This document shows positions 42,933 to 51,594 of a DNA stretch of 64,000 nt, in pieces. Made by a program: the position numbers and the translations under genes. The DNA lies in contig JAUZRW010000042.1 in the NCBI GenBank assembly GCA_030950085.1, forward strand, positions 1-64,000. Direction: 5' to 3'. Below the pieces are notes generated by a model. The model did not search any database and was not told the origin of the DNA. It worked only from the letters and a program-made list of their open reading frames with translations. Position 1 is the first letter of the stretch, and the number at the start of each line of letters is the position of its first letter. This DNA comes from Anaerolineae bacterium. Lineage in GTDB: Bacteria; Chloroflexota; Anaerolineae; Aggregatilineales; Phototrophicaceae.

Positions 42933-43829
42933 ATGGTCAATCAAGAACTCGTAGTTAGTGTGGGGTTGCCCATTTATAACGCAGGCGAACTTACCCGAAC
43001 AATTCTTGAGAGTTTGATTTCTCAAGAGTATTCCAATATCGAAATCATCATCTCAGATAATGCTTCGGAAGATCAAACGTGGTCAATTTGCCAGGAATAC
43101 GCCGCTCGTGATAATCGCATCCGCTTGTTCCAAAATTCAGAAAACATGGAGGCTATATACAATTTTCATCGGGTGTATGAATTATCTACCGGAAAATATT
43201 TCATGTGGGCGGCTCATGATGATTATTGGGATGTGAAATTTATCCAAAAATGTGTGGATAAGCTGGAAGCCAATCCAGAAGCAGTCATGGTCTATACCGA
43301 CCAAACACATATCAATGAAACAACACAGGAAAAGAAAATTGTTCATTTTTCTGCACTCAACCTAACACAACATGATAGACCACAGCGAATTAAGTCTCTT
43401 TTAACTTTCCGTCCACAACTTCATGCGATAATTTACGGTATGTACCGGCGAGAAATCATCAAGCCTTTTCTACCGTTTGCGCTGATTCCTTCTGCAGATT
43501 TATTCTTTTTGTTTCGGGTGATGTTGGAAGGAGTAGCAGTTAGCATTCCAGAAGTCTTATATGAGCGTCATGTGAAACCACCTCTTGATTTCAGAACACG
43601 CATGAAAACAGTCCGTCCAAATGAAAACTTGCCACCAAATTTTGTTATTGTTTTACAAACCTTTTTTGTACATCTAGACGTTATCAGGAATCTTTCAGAA
43701 ACTTTATGGGGCAAAATGAAAATAAGTCTTTCAGCAACACGCTATGTATTTTCAACTTATGGGGTTCACTTTTTTCCGCGCCCTTTGCAACCAATATTAC
43801 GATCGATAAAGCGTTCTTTGGTAGGTTGA
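42933..43829 (+). CDS. Family 2 glycosyltransferase
   Basis: A 298-residue GT2 enzyme. The GT-A nucleotide-binding part has SVGLPIYNAGELTRTILESL, ISDNASEDQTWSICQEYA and FMWAAHDDYWD carrying the metal-binding acidic motif. It has no membrane segments and probably adds a sugar to a lipid-linked acceptor on the inner face. 150 bases after the flippase gene. Confidence 0.88.
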   Translation: MVNQELVVSVGLPIYNAGELTRTILESLISQEYSNIEIIISDNASEDQTWSICQEYAARDNRIRLFQNSENMEAIYNFHRVYELSTGKYFMWAAHDDYWDVKFIQKCVDKLEANPEAVMVYTDQTHINETTQEKKIVHFSALNLTQHDRPQRIKSLLTFRPQLHAIIYGMYRREIIKPFLPFALIPSADLFFLFRVMLEGVAVSIPEVLYERHVKPPLDFRTRMKTVRPNENLPPNFVIVLQTFFVHLDVIRNLSETLWGKMKISLSATRYVFSTYGVHFFPRPLQPILRSIKRSLVG

Positions 43830-43873
43830 CAACTATGCTTTATTGTCAAAATAAATAGGCAAGTAACTACTTC

Positions 43874-44998
43874 ATGTCGAAACAAAACCGGATAGTACAT
43901 ATCACCACAGTACATAGACCTTTTGATGTCCGTATCTTCTATAAGGAACTGCAAACGCTGAGAAAAGCAGGGCATGGGGTTGTTCTGATTGCGGGATATG
44001 ATTCTGACAAAGTTGTTGATGGAATCCAGATACGGGCTATTCCCCGTATGAAAAACCCATATAGGCGTGTTGTCTCCGCGGGGTATTATGCCATGAAGCA
44101 AGCATTAGCTGAGGACGCTGATGTGTATCATATCCATGACCCTGAGTTATTGCTATGGGCACTGATACTGCGCTTACGAGGAAAAACAGTGATTTATGAT
44201 ATGCACGAAAATGTACCATTTGCTCTGCGGCATAAAGAATGGATACCTGTTTTTCTACGCCCCATGCTGTCAAATTTTTATCGACTGGTAGAAAGAGTAT
44301 TACTGCATGGTTTGCCAATTATATTTGCTGAAAAATCATACAAAGAAAATTATCTCTGGCATGGAGGTGCAGAAGAGACCATATTAAACCTGCCGATGAT
44401 TGATGAATTAATCACGGTAGATGAAGCGAAATTCAACACGCCCACCGTTGGCTATATCGGGGATGTTACCGCACAAAGAGGCTCATTAGTCACGCTAAAT
44501 GCCCTTAATATCCTCAAGGAACGAGGGACAACTGTCGAGTGGGAATGTATAGGGTCTATTTTAGAACAACACAAAGCCGAATTGACAAGCTATATCAACA
44601 CGCACAATTTGCAGGGTGTCCGATTACAGGGGCGTAAGATTCCAGCAGAATGGCATCCACGCATTGTCAAGTGTCACATCGGGTTAGCTGTTCTAGCGCC
44701 TGTTCCGAATCATATGAAATCTTACCCGACCAAATTGTTTGAATACATGGCTCTAGGACTCCCCATCATTGCATCAGGCTTTCCACTCTATAGTGAGATT
44801 GTTGAAGGTAATAGTTGTGGTCTAGTAGTGAAAAACCCCACTGACCCGGAAGAATTGGCGAATGCGATTGAATACTTAATTACTCATCCAGAAGAAGCTA
44901 AATTAATGGGCTTAAACGGACGTGAAACAGTTATACACAAATACCGATGGGATGTGGAAGCCCAAAAACTCCTTAATTACTACACACAATTTCAGTAA
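43874..44998 (+). CDS. Family 4 (GT-B) glycosyltransferase
   Basis: A 374-residue GT-B glycosyltransferase. The N-terminal domain starts RIVHITTVHRPFDVRIFYKE, with HIHDPELL; the C-terminal domain has the nucleotide-sugar motif KLFEYMALGLPIIASGFPLY and a downstream acidic residue (EIVEG). Third gene of the plus-strand glycan set. Its last seven bases overlap the end of a remnant glycosyltransferase frame on the other strand. Confidence 0.88.
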   Translation: MSKQNRIVHITTVHRPFDVRIFYKELQTLRKAGHGVVLIAGYDSDKVVDGIQIRAIPRMKNPYRRVVSAGYYAMKQALAEDADVYHIHDPELLLWALILRLRGKTVIYDMHENVPFALRHKEWIPVFLRPMLSNFYRLVERVLLHGLPIIFAEKSYKENYLWHGGAEETILNLPMIDELITVDEAKFNTPTVGYIGDVTAQRGSLVTLNALNILKERGTTVEWECIGSILEQHKAELTSYINTHNLQGVRLQGRKIPAEWHPRIVKCHIGLAVLAPVPNHMKSYPTKLFEYMALGLPIIASGFPLYSEIVEGNSCGLVVKNPTDPEELANAIEYLITHPEEAKLMGLNGRETVIHKYRWDVEAQKLLNYYTQFQ

Positions 44999-45176
44999 TT
45001 TGCGAGGCGAAATAGCTTATGAATCAAGAAAACGAGTTTATTATCGTAAAGATATTTGCTAGTCACAAAGCGAACATTGTGTTCGGTTTGGGCAAGAGCC
45101 GTACAAAGTGCCTTGTCGTAATACGCTGTTAAGTGGGCGGGGTCAAGTTGCCAGATATTCAAAATATGCCTTTCAT
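44992..45176 (-). pseudogene. Remnant of a GT-B glycosyltransferase gene
   Basis: ATG at 45176 begins MKGIF and hits TGA at once; one base frameshift later the frame continues NIWQLDPAHLTAYYDKALC and EHNVRFVTSKYLYD before stopping at 44992. This is the usual N-terminus of a GT-B glycosyltransferase (about 60 residues), with the remaining 300 residues missing. It lies directly downstream of the GT2 gene on the same strand and was probably the next gene in an older operon. Frameshift plus truncation mean that it cannot work. Confidence 0.55.
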
Positions 45177-45190
45177 CGTGCCTTTGCCAA

Positions 45191-46183
45191 CTAGAATGCA
45201 CCGGGTTTAATGACTTCGCGCCAAAAGCCAAGCCCCCATGCGATGTGCATGATAATAAAGGTTAGCAGTGTGCGCCATATAGAAACATCTTCGCTCTGCT
45301 TGCTAACTGCCCGTATCGCAAAAATCAGACCGAGCAGCAGATAAAGAAATAGCACCCCAACATAAATCCAGCGCAGAGGACGCGAAATTAGTGCTAGGAC
45401 AAGTCCACTCAATAGACCCACAACAAAGAGTGGCGCGACGGTCTGGCGCGGACGAAGTGACTCTGGGTATTGGCGCAGCATCTTAACCTTACCACGTCCA
45501 TAGCGATAATACTGGCGTGCCAATTGTGACCACGTTTGGCGACTGTAATATATAGACTTGATGGCTGGGTTATAATAAATCTTGCCGCTACTCTTCCGTA
45601 TGCGATAGTTCAACTCGTAATCTTCATTGGTGACAAGTTCCGTGTTGAATAAACCGATACGCTCAAAAACACGCGCTGACCATGCACCCAAATAGACTGT
45701 ATCTGTATATTGCGCCGTCGCACTGACATGAAAGGCAGCCGGCACAGCAAATGCCGAGTTTCCGGCTGTTGCGATAGCCTTGCCTATTGCGGTTATTCCG
45801 ACAGCATCCATGCCACCGCCCACATTATCAGCACCCGTTTCTTGCAAGGTCTTCACACATTGTCGGATATAATCAGCCTCTATAATCGTATGACCGTCAA
45901 TTCGCACAATATAGTCACCCTTTGCCAGTGGAATAATGTGATTCAAGCCGTATGATTGGATACGCTCTGGATTAGGCACAATCCGTACACGGTCTGCACC
46001 CGTCAGCGACTCGATGATTTCGACAGTGCGGTCATCACTCATACCATCCGCAATTAAAACTTCAATCTTATCGGCTGGATAATCTTGTTGCAGCACAGCC
46101 CCTAGACAGCGTTCAATAAAATGCTCTTCATTCCGAATCGGCATGACCACGCTAACAAGGGGTAGTTCATCTTGCGATGTCAC
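45191..46183 (-). CDS. Family 2 glycosyltransferase, ExoA-like, membrane-anchored
   Basis: A 330-residue GT2 of the ExoA type. GT-A domain: SVVMPIRNEEHFIERCLGAV, LIADGMSDDRTVEII, DYIVRIDGHTIIEADYI (acidic motif) and GAWSARVFERIGLFNTELVT NEDYELNYR. The C-terminus carries three or so hydrophobic segments (about 245-320) that anchor it. GTG start seven bases after GAGGTG. It is on the strand opposite to the neighbouring glycan genes. Confidence 0.87.
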   Translation of the reverse strand: MTSQDELPLVSVVMPIRNEEHFIERCLGAVLQQDYPADKIEVLIADGMSDDRTVEIIESLTGADRVRIVPNPERIQSYGLNHIIPLAKGDYIVRIDGHTIIEADYIRQCVKTLQETGADNVGGGMDAVGITAIGKAIATAGNSAFAVPAAFHVSATAQYTDTVYLGAWSARVFERIGLFNTELVTNEDYELNYRIRKSSGKIYYNPAIKSIYYSRQTWSQLARQYYRYGRGKVKMLRQYPESLRPRQTVAPLFVVGLLSGLVLALISRPLRWIYVGVLFLYLLLGLIFAIRAVSKQSEDVSIWRTLLTFIIMHIAWGLGFWREVIKPGAF

Positions 46184-46354
46184 CTAGCGTCACCTCATTA
46201 TCTGTGTTGTATCTTGTCAATAATAGATAATACTCCAAATGAGGCATAAAGGATACAAAGATTTGAATTTTGGCGACTTGATATTTTGGTGGTTCAAACG
46301 TGCGACATAGCCATTTGCTTTGTCATTTTTGGTTAATCTAAAACTTATACAAAA

Positions 46355-46377
46355 TTCTTACGTAATGGCTGTAAGAA
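46355..46377 (+). promoter_or_regulatory. Inverted repeat upstream of the kinase-STAND gene
   Basis: TTCTTAC and GTAAGAA are perfect 7-base arms around a nine-base loop (GTAATGGCT), 73 bases before the gene start. It could be an operator or leader hairpin. No other signal stands out in the gap 46184-46449. Confidence 0.35.
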
Positions 46378-46449
46378 GCTATCAGAGCAAATGCTCTAAT
46401 GCTCAGAGTTTTGAGGCACATTTTTAAATTGAAACGGATAATATCCAGC

Positions 46450-49400
46450 ATGAATACCACAACAACTTTAATCAATAATCGGTTTCAGGTTGCGCTAGAC
46501 GATAAATCCACCTTCATCGGGCAAGGGGGTGTGGGGGCAGTCTATCGTGGTGTCGACATAAGCAGCAAAGAAGCTGTTGCCGTCAAAATACTCAAGCGTG
46601 AACTCATCGCTAATGACCCCGAAATGGTGACGCGCTTTGAACTTGAAGGTCAAGCGTTGCGCCAGTTGAATCACCCCAATATTGTGAAGATGTTAGGCTC
46701 TGATGAAGTGGATGGCGTGCATTACCTCGTCATGGAATATGTCAAGGGTGGTTCGCTGCGAGATGTATTAGAAGAAGAAACAAAACTTTCGCTTCAACGG
46801 ACACTCTATATCGCGCTCGATATTGCCGATGCCCTGACTCGCGCTCATCGTTTGCGAATATTGCACCGTGATATCAAGCCAGATAATGTATTAATTGCCG
46901 AAGATGGCACACCGCGTCTGACTGATTTTGGTATGGCTCGTATGAAGAGTGAACCACAAATCACACAAGATGGTGCCATTGTGGGGACGTTAGCTTATAT
47001 TGCCCCCGAAGTTTTTCAGGGTACAGTGCCAGATGAACGCAGCGACATCTGGTCATTTGGTGTGATGTTGTGGGAAATGCTGCTGGGCAAACGTCCCTAT
47101 CATTATAGCCAGCCTGCCCAACTTATCAATGCGATTTTGACCGAACCCCTGCCCGATCTGGAAACATTGCATCCTGAACTGCCTACAGCCTTAGTCGATT
47201 TGATTTATCGGATGTTGTCTAAAGAACATGCAGCACGGATTCCAAGTGTGCGCTTAATCGGCGCAGAATTAGAAGCGATTATTCGTGGAGACCGCACAAC
47301 ATCGTTACAGGCTGTTGTCAACGTGGATGATTCTACAGGGCGTTTTGACTTAAATACAAGTGAATTTCCCAAAGTACCGACATCTAGCACCATAAAAGCA
47401 CCCCATAACCTCCCTCACCAACCGACACCCTTTATTGGGCGCGAACAAGAACTTGAAGATTTACAAAAACTCATCGACTCGAATGCCTACCTGATTACTC
47501 TCAATGGCGCGGGTGGAATCGGTAAAACGCGCATTGCGCTTGCCTTTGCTGAAAAACAATTGTCATTCTTCCATGATGGAGTCTATTTTGTGCCGTTTGC
47601 GCCGATAGAAGACCCTGAATACATCTTGCCCACGATTGCTGAATCCATTCAATTTACCTATGGCAGTAGCGATGGCAAGCAAGATTTACTGAACTATCTG
47701 CGCGAGAAGAAAATGCTGCTGATATTCGATAATTTTGAGCATTTGACTCGCGCATCTGGCATCGTTTCTGATATTGTGCAAAATGCCCCGAATGTGACTG
47801 TTCTCGTGACATCGCGTGAACGTCTGCGTTTACGAGGTGAGCAACTTTACGAAGTCGATGGCATGATTCTACCGACAAAAGAAGACGAAACAGTAGAGAG
47901 TTTATGTAAGCTACCCGCAGCGAAATTATTTGCCTTGAGTGCGCGGCGTGTGATGCCAAGTTTTGAATTGGATTCGCCAGAAACAGTGCATAATGTAGCA
48001 GAAGTGATTCGTCTTGTGGGGGGGATGCCATTAGGGATTGAACTCGCTGCTGCATGGCTAGAGGCGTTACCGCTAGATGAAGTGGTGCGTGAGATTGAAC
48101 GCAGTCTTGACTTCCTCGAAACTGATTTGCGTGATGTACCAGAACGTCATCGCAGTATTCGGGCTGTTTTCGATTATTCATGGAATCTGATGTCCGAAGA
48201 TGAGCAAGCTGTTTTTCTCAAGCTATCGGTTTTTCGCGGTGGCTTTGAACGCGAAGCGGGGCAAAAAGTCGCAGGGGCTTCATTACGAACACTGACTAAT
48301 CTCGTCAATAAATCGCTTTTAACCCGTGACCCTAGTGGTCGTTATCATGTGCAGAAGATGTTGCGCCAATATGCCGCAGAACGCTTTACTGACTCAAGCG
48401 AAGAGCAAGCGACACGTCTCGCGCACTGCCAATATTATGCCGCTTTTACGAGTAAATTTGCTGTGCCGTTTAACAGCCCCAAAGAAAATGCGGCTGTCGA
48501 AGCATTAGATGTCGAACAAGAAAATATTCGCCTTGCGTGGCATCATGCCCTGACAAATGGCGAATATCATATGCTGGATGTGATGCAAGAAACCCTGCAT
48601 TACTATTATCTAGCCCATAGTTGGCTACGTGAAAGTTATGACTTGTTTAAGGATATGGCAGATGCTATGCAAAAAGCAGGGCATCAAGATTCGACCTATT
48701 GGCGGGCGCGAATCCGACAAACATGGGCAGGAACACGCTTTGGCAAATACGAAGAAACCCTGCAAATCGCAAGTGAGGCGATTCAGTTTTTCGGTGGCGA
48801 CTCACGCTCGACAGAAGTTGCCCACGCGCTCAATCAAATCAGTTATGTCTATATGGTTCAGGGCGATTACGAGAAAGCCAAAGAATTTGCGCGGCAATCA
48901 ATCTCAGGCGTTGAGCGAACGGATGATATCGTGGCATATTACATGGGCATGGGTAATCTAGGTTATGCCCATTATCTTGGGAGTGAATATCAGCAAGCAC
49001 GCGAAATCTATGAACAACTCAATAGCAGTGATGTTTCTGAAAACTATTCGCCGTCGGGCATCGCCTATGGTAAGAATAATCTCGGCGAAATCTTGCGTGA
49101 AATGGGTCAATTGGGACAGGCGATGGACTTGTTCCATGAGGCTTACGACATTTTCAAAAGTACCAATCGTAAGCGTGGTATGGCTTTCACGACTCTTAAT
49201 TTGGGTGGCGCTTACTTTATGCAAGGCGAATATGCGAAGGCGAAAGAAAACTACGAAAGCGCCTATCAACTGTATCGGGAAGTCGGCGACCAATACGGGC
49301 TTGCCCATGCCTTGAGTAATCTCGGCAATGCCGCTATGTCCATCGGGCAACACGAAATTGCCACATCCAAATATGAAGAGGCTCTGAAAATTCGGCGGCA

Positions 49401-50031
49401 ATTAGGCGATAAGCGTGGTATTGGCGATTCGCTCAGTGATTTAGCCCGTATCCATGTCAACATGAAACAATTGGATAAGGCTGAGGCATTCATTGATGAA
49501 TCGCTACAGATTCGCATCGAAATTGGTGATAGAACAGGCTTAGGGCTTGCCCATGCCGGACGCGGTTTAGCAGAGTTGGTATTGGGTCGATTTGAGGAAG
49601 CGCGTGCTGACCTTGAAAAAGCAAAGGTCATTGGAGACGACATTGGACATCTGATTATTCGTGGACAATCTTATGCTGGTCTAGGGCAATTAGCGTGCAT
49701 CAATGGCGATTTTGATGAAGGCTTAAGCTACTTCAAGCAAGTTTTGGGCATGACTGATTTTGAGCATTTGCCATTGCCGATGGTCTTATTCTCGCTATCC
49801 GGTATTGCTGGAATTTACATCAAACAGGAAAAATACGAAGAAGCCATCACATTGCTCACGTTGGTTTTACGCTATCCGCCAAATTTCATCGCCATGATTG
49901 AAGACCGTGCCAGCGATATGCTCGACCAACTGAGGAAAAACTTAGGCGAAGCATTTGTCCAAACGACTCTTGAGCAAAGCAAATCACTGGTATTGAAAAA
50001 TGTCGTCGCTGATTTGCTGGCGCAGAAGTAA
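46450..50031 (+). CDS. Ser/Thr protein kinase-STAND NTPase-TPR fusion
   Basis: A 1193-residue cytoplasmic signalling protein. Residues about 10-275 are a Hanks-type kinase with IGQGGVGAVYRG (G-loop), VAVKIL (catalytic Lys), HRDIKPDN, DFG in LTDFGMAR and APE. Residues about 330-620 are a STAND/NB-ARC-like NTPase with Walker A LNGAGGIGKTRIA, Walker B LLIFDNFEHL and a winged helix (VFDYSWNLMSEDEQAVFLKL). From about 650 onward are TPRs (more than six, e.g. AYFMQGEYAKAKENYESAYQ) that probably sense a ligand or partner. The ATG at 46450 (MNTTTT) is preferred to an in-frame ATG at 46399. Such proteins are frequent in Chloroflexota and Actinobacteria as AfsR/AfsK-like regulators; here there is no DNA-binding domain. 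Confidence 0.88.
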   Translation: MNTTTTLINNRFQVALDDKSTFIGQGGVGAVYRGVDISSKEAVAVKILKRELIANDPEMVTRFELEGQALRQLNHPNIVKMLGSDEVDGVHYLVMEYVKGGSLRDVLEEETKLSLQRTLYIALDIADALTRAHRLRILHRDIKPDNVLIAEDGTPRLTDFGMARMKSEPQITQDGAIVGTLAYIAPEVFQGTVPDERSDIWSFGVMLWEMLLGKRPYHYSQPAQLINAILTEPLPDLETLHPELPTALVDLIYRMLSKEHAARIPSVRLIGAELEAIIRGDRTTSLQAVVNVDDSTGRFDLNTSEFPKVPTSSTIKAPHNLPHQPTPFIGREQELEDLQKLIDSNAYLITLNGAGGIGKTRIALAFAEKQLSFFHDGVYFVPFAPIEDPEYILPTIAESIQFTYGSSDGKQDLLNYLREKKMLLIFDNFEHLTRASGIVSDIVQNAPNVTVLVTSRERLRLRGEQLYEVDGMILPTKEDETVESLCKLPAAKLFALSARRVMPSFELDSPETVHNVAEVIRLVGGMPLGIELAAAWLEALPLDEVVREIERSLDFLETDLRDVPERHRSIRAVFDYSWNLMSEDEQAVFLKLSVFRGGFEREAGQKVAGASLRTLTNLVNKSLLTRDPSGRYHVQKMLRQYAAERFTDSSEEQATRLAHCQYYAAFTSKFAVPFNSPKENAAVEALDVEQENIRLAWHHALTNGEYHMLDVMQETLHYYYLAHSWLRESYDLFKDMADAMQKAGHQDSTYWRARIRQTWAGTRFGKYEETLQIASEAIQFFGGDSRSTEVAHALNQISYVYMVQGDYEKAKEFARQSISGVERTDDIVAYYMGMGNLGYAHYLGSEYQQAREIYEQLNSSDVSENYSPSGIAYGKNNLGEILREMGQLGQAMDLFHEAYDIFKSTNRKRGMAFTTLNLGGAYFMQGEYAKAKENYESAYQLYREVGDQYGLAHALSNLGNAAMSIGQHEIATSKYEEALKIRRQLGDKRGIGDSLSDLARIHVNMKQLDKAEAFIDESLQIRIEIGDRTGLGLAHAGRGLAELVLGRFEEARADLEKAKVIGDDIGHLIIRGQSYAGLGQLACINGDFDEGLSYFKQVLGMTDFEHLPLPMVLFSLSGIAGIYIKQEKYEEAITLLTLVLRYPPNFIAMIEDRASDMLDQLRKNLGEAFVQTTLEQSKSLVLKNVVADLLAQK

Positions 50032-50200
50032 AAAACTGAGGGCAGGTGTATAACCCATTCTATTCGTTAAAAATAAATTGCGATAGAATAATAGAATTAT
50101 GTGCTATAATCACCTTCTGGCAGTAACCTTGTCTGTAATCCTAAAAATAGACAAACCCTCTGCCATAATTTTTATTTCCTAACACCATAAGGAGATTTTC

Positions 50201-51529
50201 GTGAAAGCAAAATTCGCACTGTTAATTATCGTTTTTTTATCACTGACTACCCTTGTTTTGGCAGAAGATAATCCGACCAATGATTTGCGCCCTGATGCCC
50301 CCGAATTGGCGGCACGCGGTATGTATGATATTGGCGTTCGGACACTTGAATTGGTGAATCCTGACCAGATTGATATTGTTTCCTACACACCCGATGCTGA
50401 AACACCCCGTTATGACCGCCCGATTACGGTTGAAGTCTGGTATCCAGCAGTGATTCCAGAGGGTGTTGAACAGGTTGATTTGTATCAGAGTACATTGGGA
50501 CGACCTGCCATTGACCCTAGCCGCCCACTGATTCCTTTCACATGGACAGGCGCGGCGCTACGAGATGCAGAACCGGATAATAGCAATGCGCCCTACCCAT
50601 TGCTGATTGTCTCACATGGTTGGCCCGGTAATCGTTACCTGATGAGTCATCTAGCAGAGAATTTAGCGTCTAAGGGGTATGTTGTCGTATCTATTGACCA
50701 TCTGGATTCGCGCTATGACGACCCGACACTGCCGGCATTCCAAAGCACACTGCTCAATCGCCGCCTTGATATTCTGTTCGTACTCAATGAAATGGCAGCG
50801 ATGAGTACAGCAGATGACGGCTTCTTAGCAGGGTTGCTGGATGCTGATAATACCGGACTGATTGGTTATTCGATGGGCGGTTATGGCGCATTGAACACAA
50901 CTGGAGCCGGAGTTAGTGAAGCCGCAATGGGCTTTTTTGGACAGATTACCGGCGGCAGCGATGCGCTGTCAGTCAACCAAGCGGGTAGCGAAACCTACGC
51001 CGACTGGCGTGATGAGCGCATTAAAGCAGTGATGGCTTTCGCACCATGGGGCATGAACTTTGGCATCTGGGATGTTGAAGCGTTAGCGGCTGTGGATGTC
51101 CCTTACTTCCTCGTTGCAGGTAGCCAAGATGAAGTAGCAGGGTATGAAATTGGGACACGCGCCATCTTTGAAAATTTGGTCAATTCAGACCGTTACTTAC
51201 TGACCTTAATGGGGGCTGGTCACAATTCCGGTGCGCCTAATCCTGCACCTGTTGAAGCAGCAGATAACGCGGCTGAGTTTTCGCATTTTGCCGATTCGGT
51301 CTGGGATACGACACGCCAAAATAATATCGCAGAACATTTCGCTACTGCCTTCTTTGGCATCCAATTAAAAGATGAAGATTTAGGTGCTTATCTTGATTTG
51401 GTTGAAGTAGCAACAGACGGTGTGTATGCTGTTGATGATGATGGCAACTTTACTGAAGAAAATACCTATTGGATGGGCTTCGCGCCTGAAACAGCACGCG
51501 GCTTGACATTGCAACATCAAACACCCTAA
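50201..51529 (+). CDS. Exported alpha/beta hydrolase, PAF-acetylhydrolase/dienelactone hydrolase-like
   Basis: A 442-residue secreted hydrolase. A signal peptide covers residues 1-21 (FLSLTTLVLAEDN). The fold shows PLLIVSHGWPGNRYLMSHLA (oxyanion region), the nucleophile GYSMGGYGALN, the acidic residue in AGSQDEVAGYE and the histidine in LMGAGHNSG. The N-terminal sequence VEVWYPAVIPEG resembles platelet-activating-factor acetylhydrolase-type enzymes. GTG start with AAGGAG six bases upstream. Convergent with the STAND gene; a shared terminator lies between. Confidence 0.85.
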   Translation: MKAKFALLIIVFLSLTTLVLAEDNPTNDLRPDAPELAARGMYDIGVRTLELVNPDQIDIVSYTPDAETPRYDRPITVEVWYPAVIPEGVEQVDLYQSTLGRPAIDPSRPLIPFTWTGAALRDAEPDNSNAPYPLLIVSHGWPGNRYLMSHLAENLASKGYVVVSIDHLDSRYDDPTLPAFQSTLLNRRLDILFVLNEMAAMSTADDGFLAGLLDADNTGLIGYSMGGYGALNTTGAGVSEAAMGFFGQITGGSDALSVNQAGSETYADWRDERIKAVMAFAPWGMNFGIWDVEALAAVDVPYFLVAGSQDEVAGYEIGTRAIFENLVNSDRYLLTLMGAGHNSGAPNPAPVEAADNAAEFSHFADSVWDTTRQNNIAEHFATAFFGIQLKDEDLGAYLDLVEVATDGVYAVDDDGNFTEENTYWMGFAPETARGLTLQHQTP

Positions 51530-51541
51530 ATTGAACAAGCG

Positions 51542-51587
51542 TACCCTCTGTTGCATTAAGCTCTAACGAGAAACGTAACAGAGGGTA
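51542..51587. terminator. Bidirectional terminator between convergent genes
   Basis: TACCCTCTGTT (51542-51552) pairs perfectly with AACAGAGGGTA (51577-51587), an 11-bp stem with a 24-base loop, located between the 3' ends of the hydrolase and STAND genes. No strong T-run, so its efficiency is uncertain. Confidence 0.65.
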
Positions 51588-51594
51588 TTGTGCA

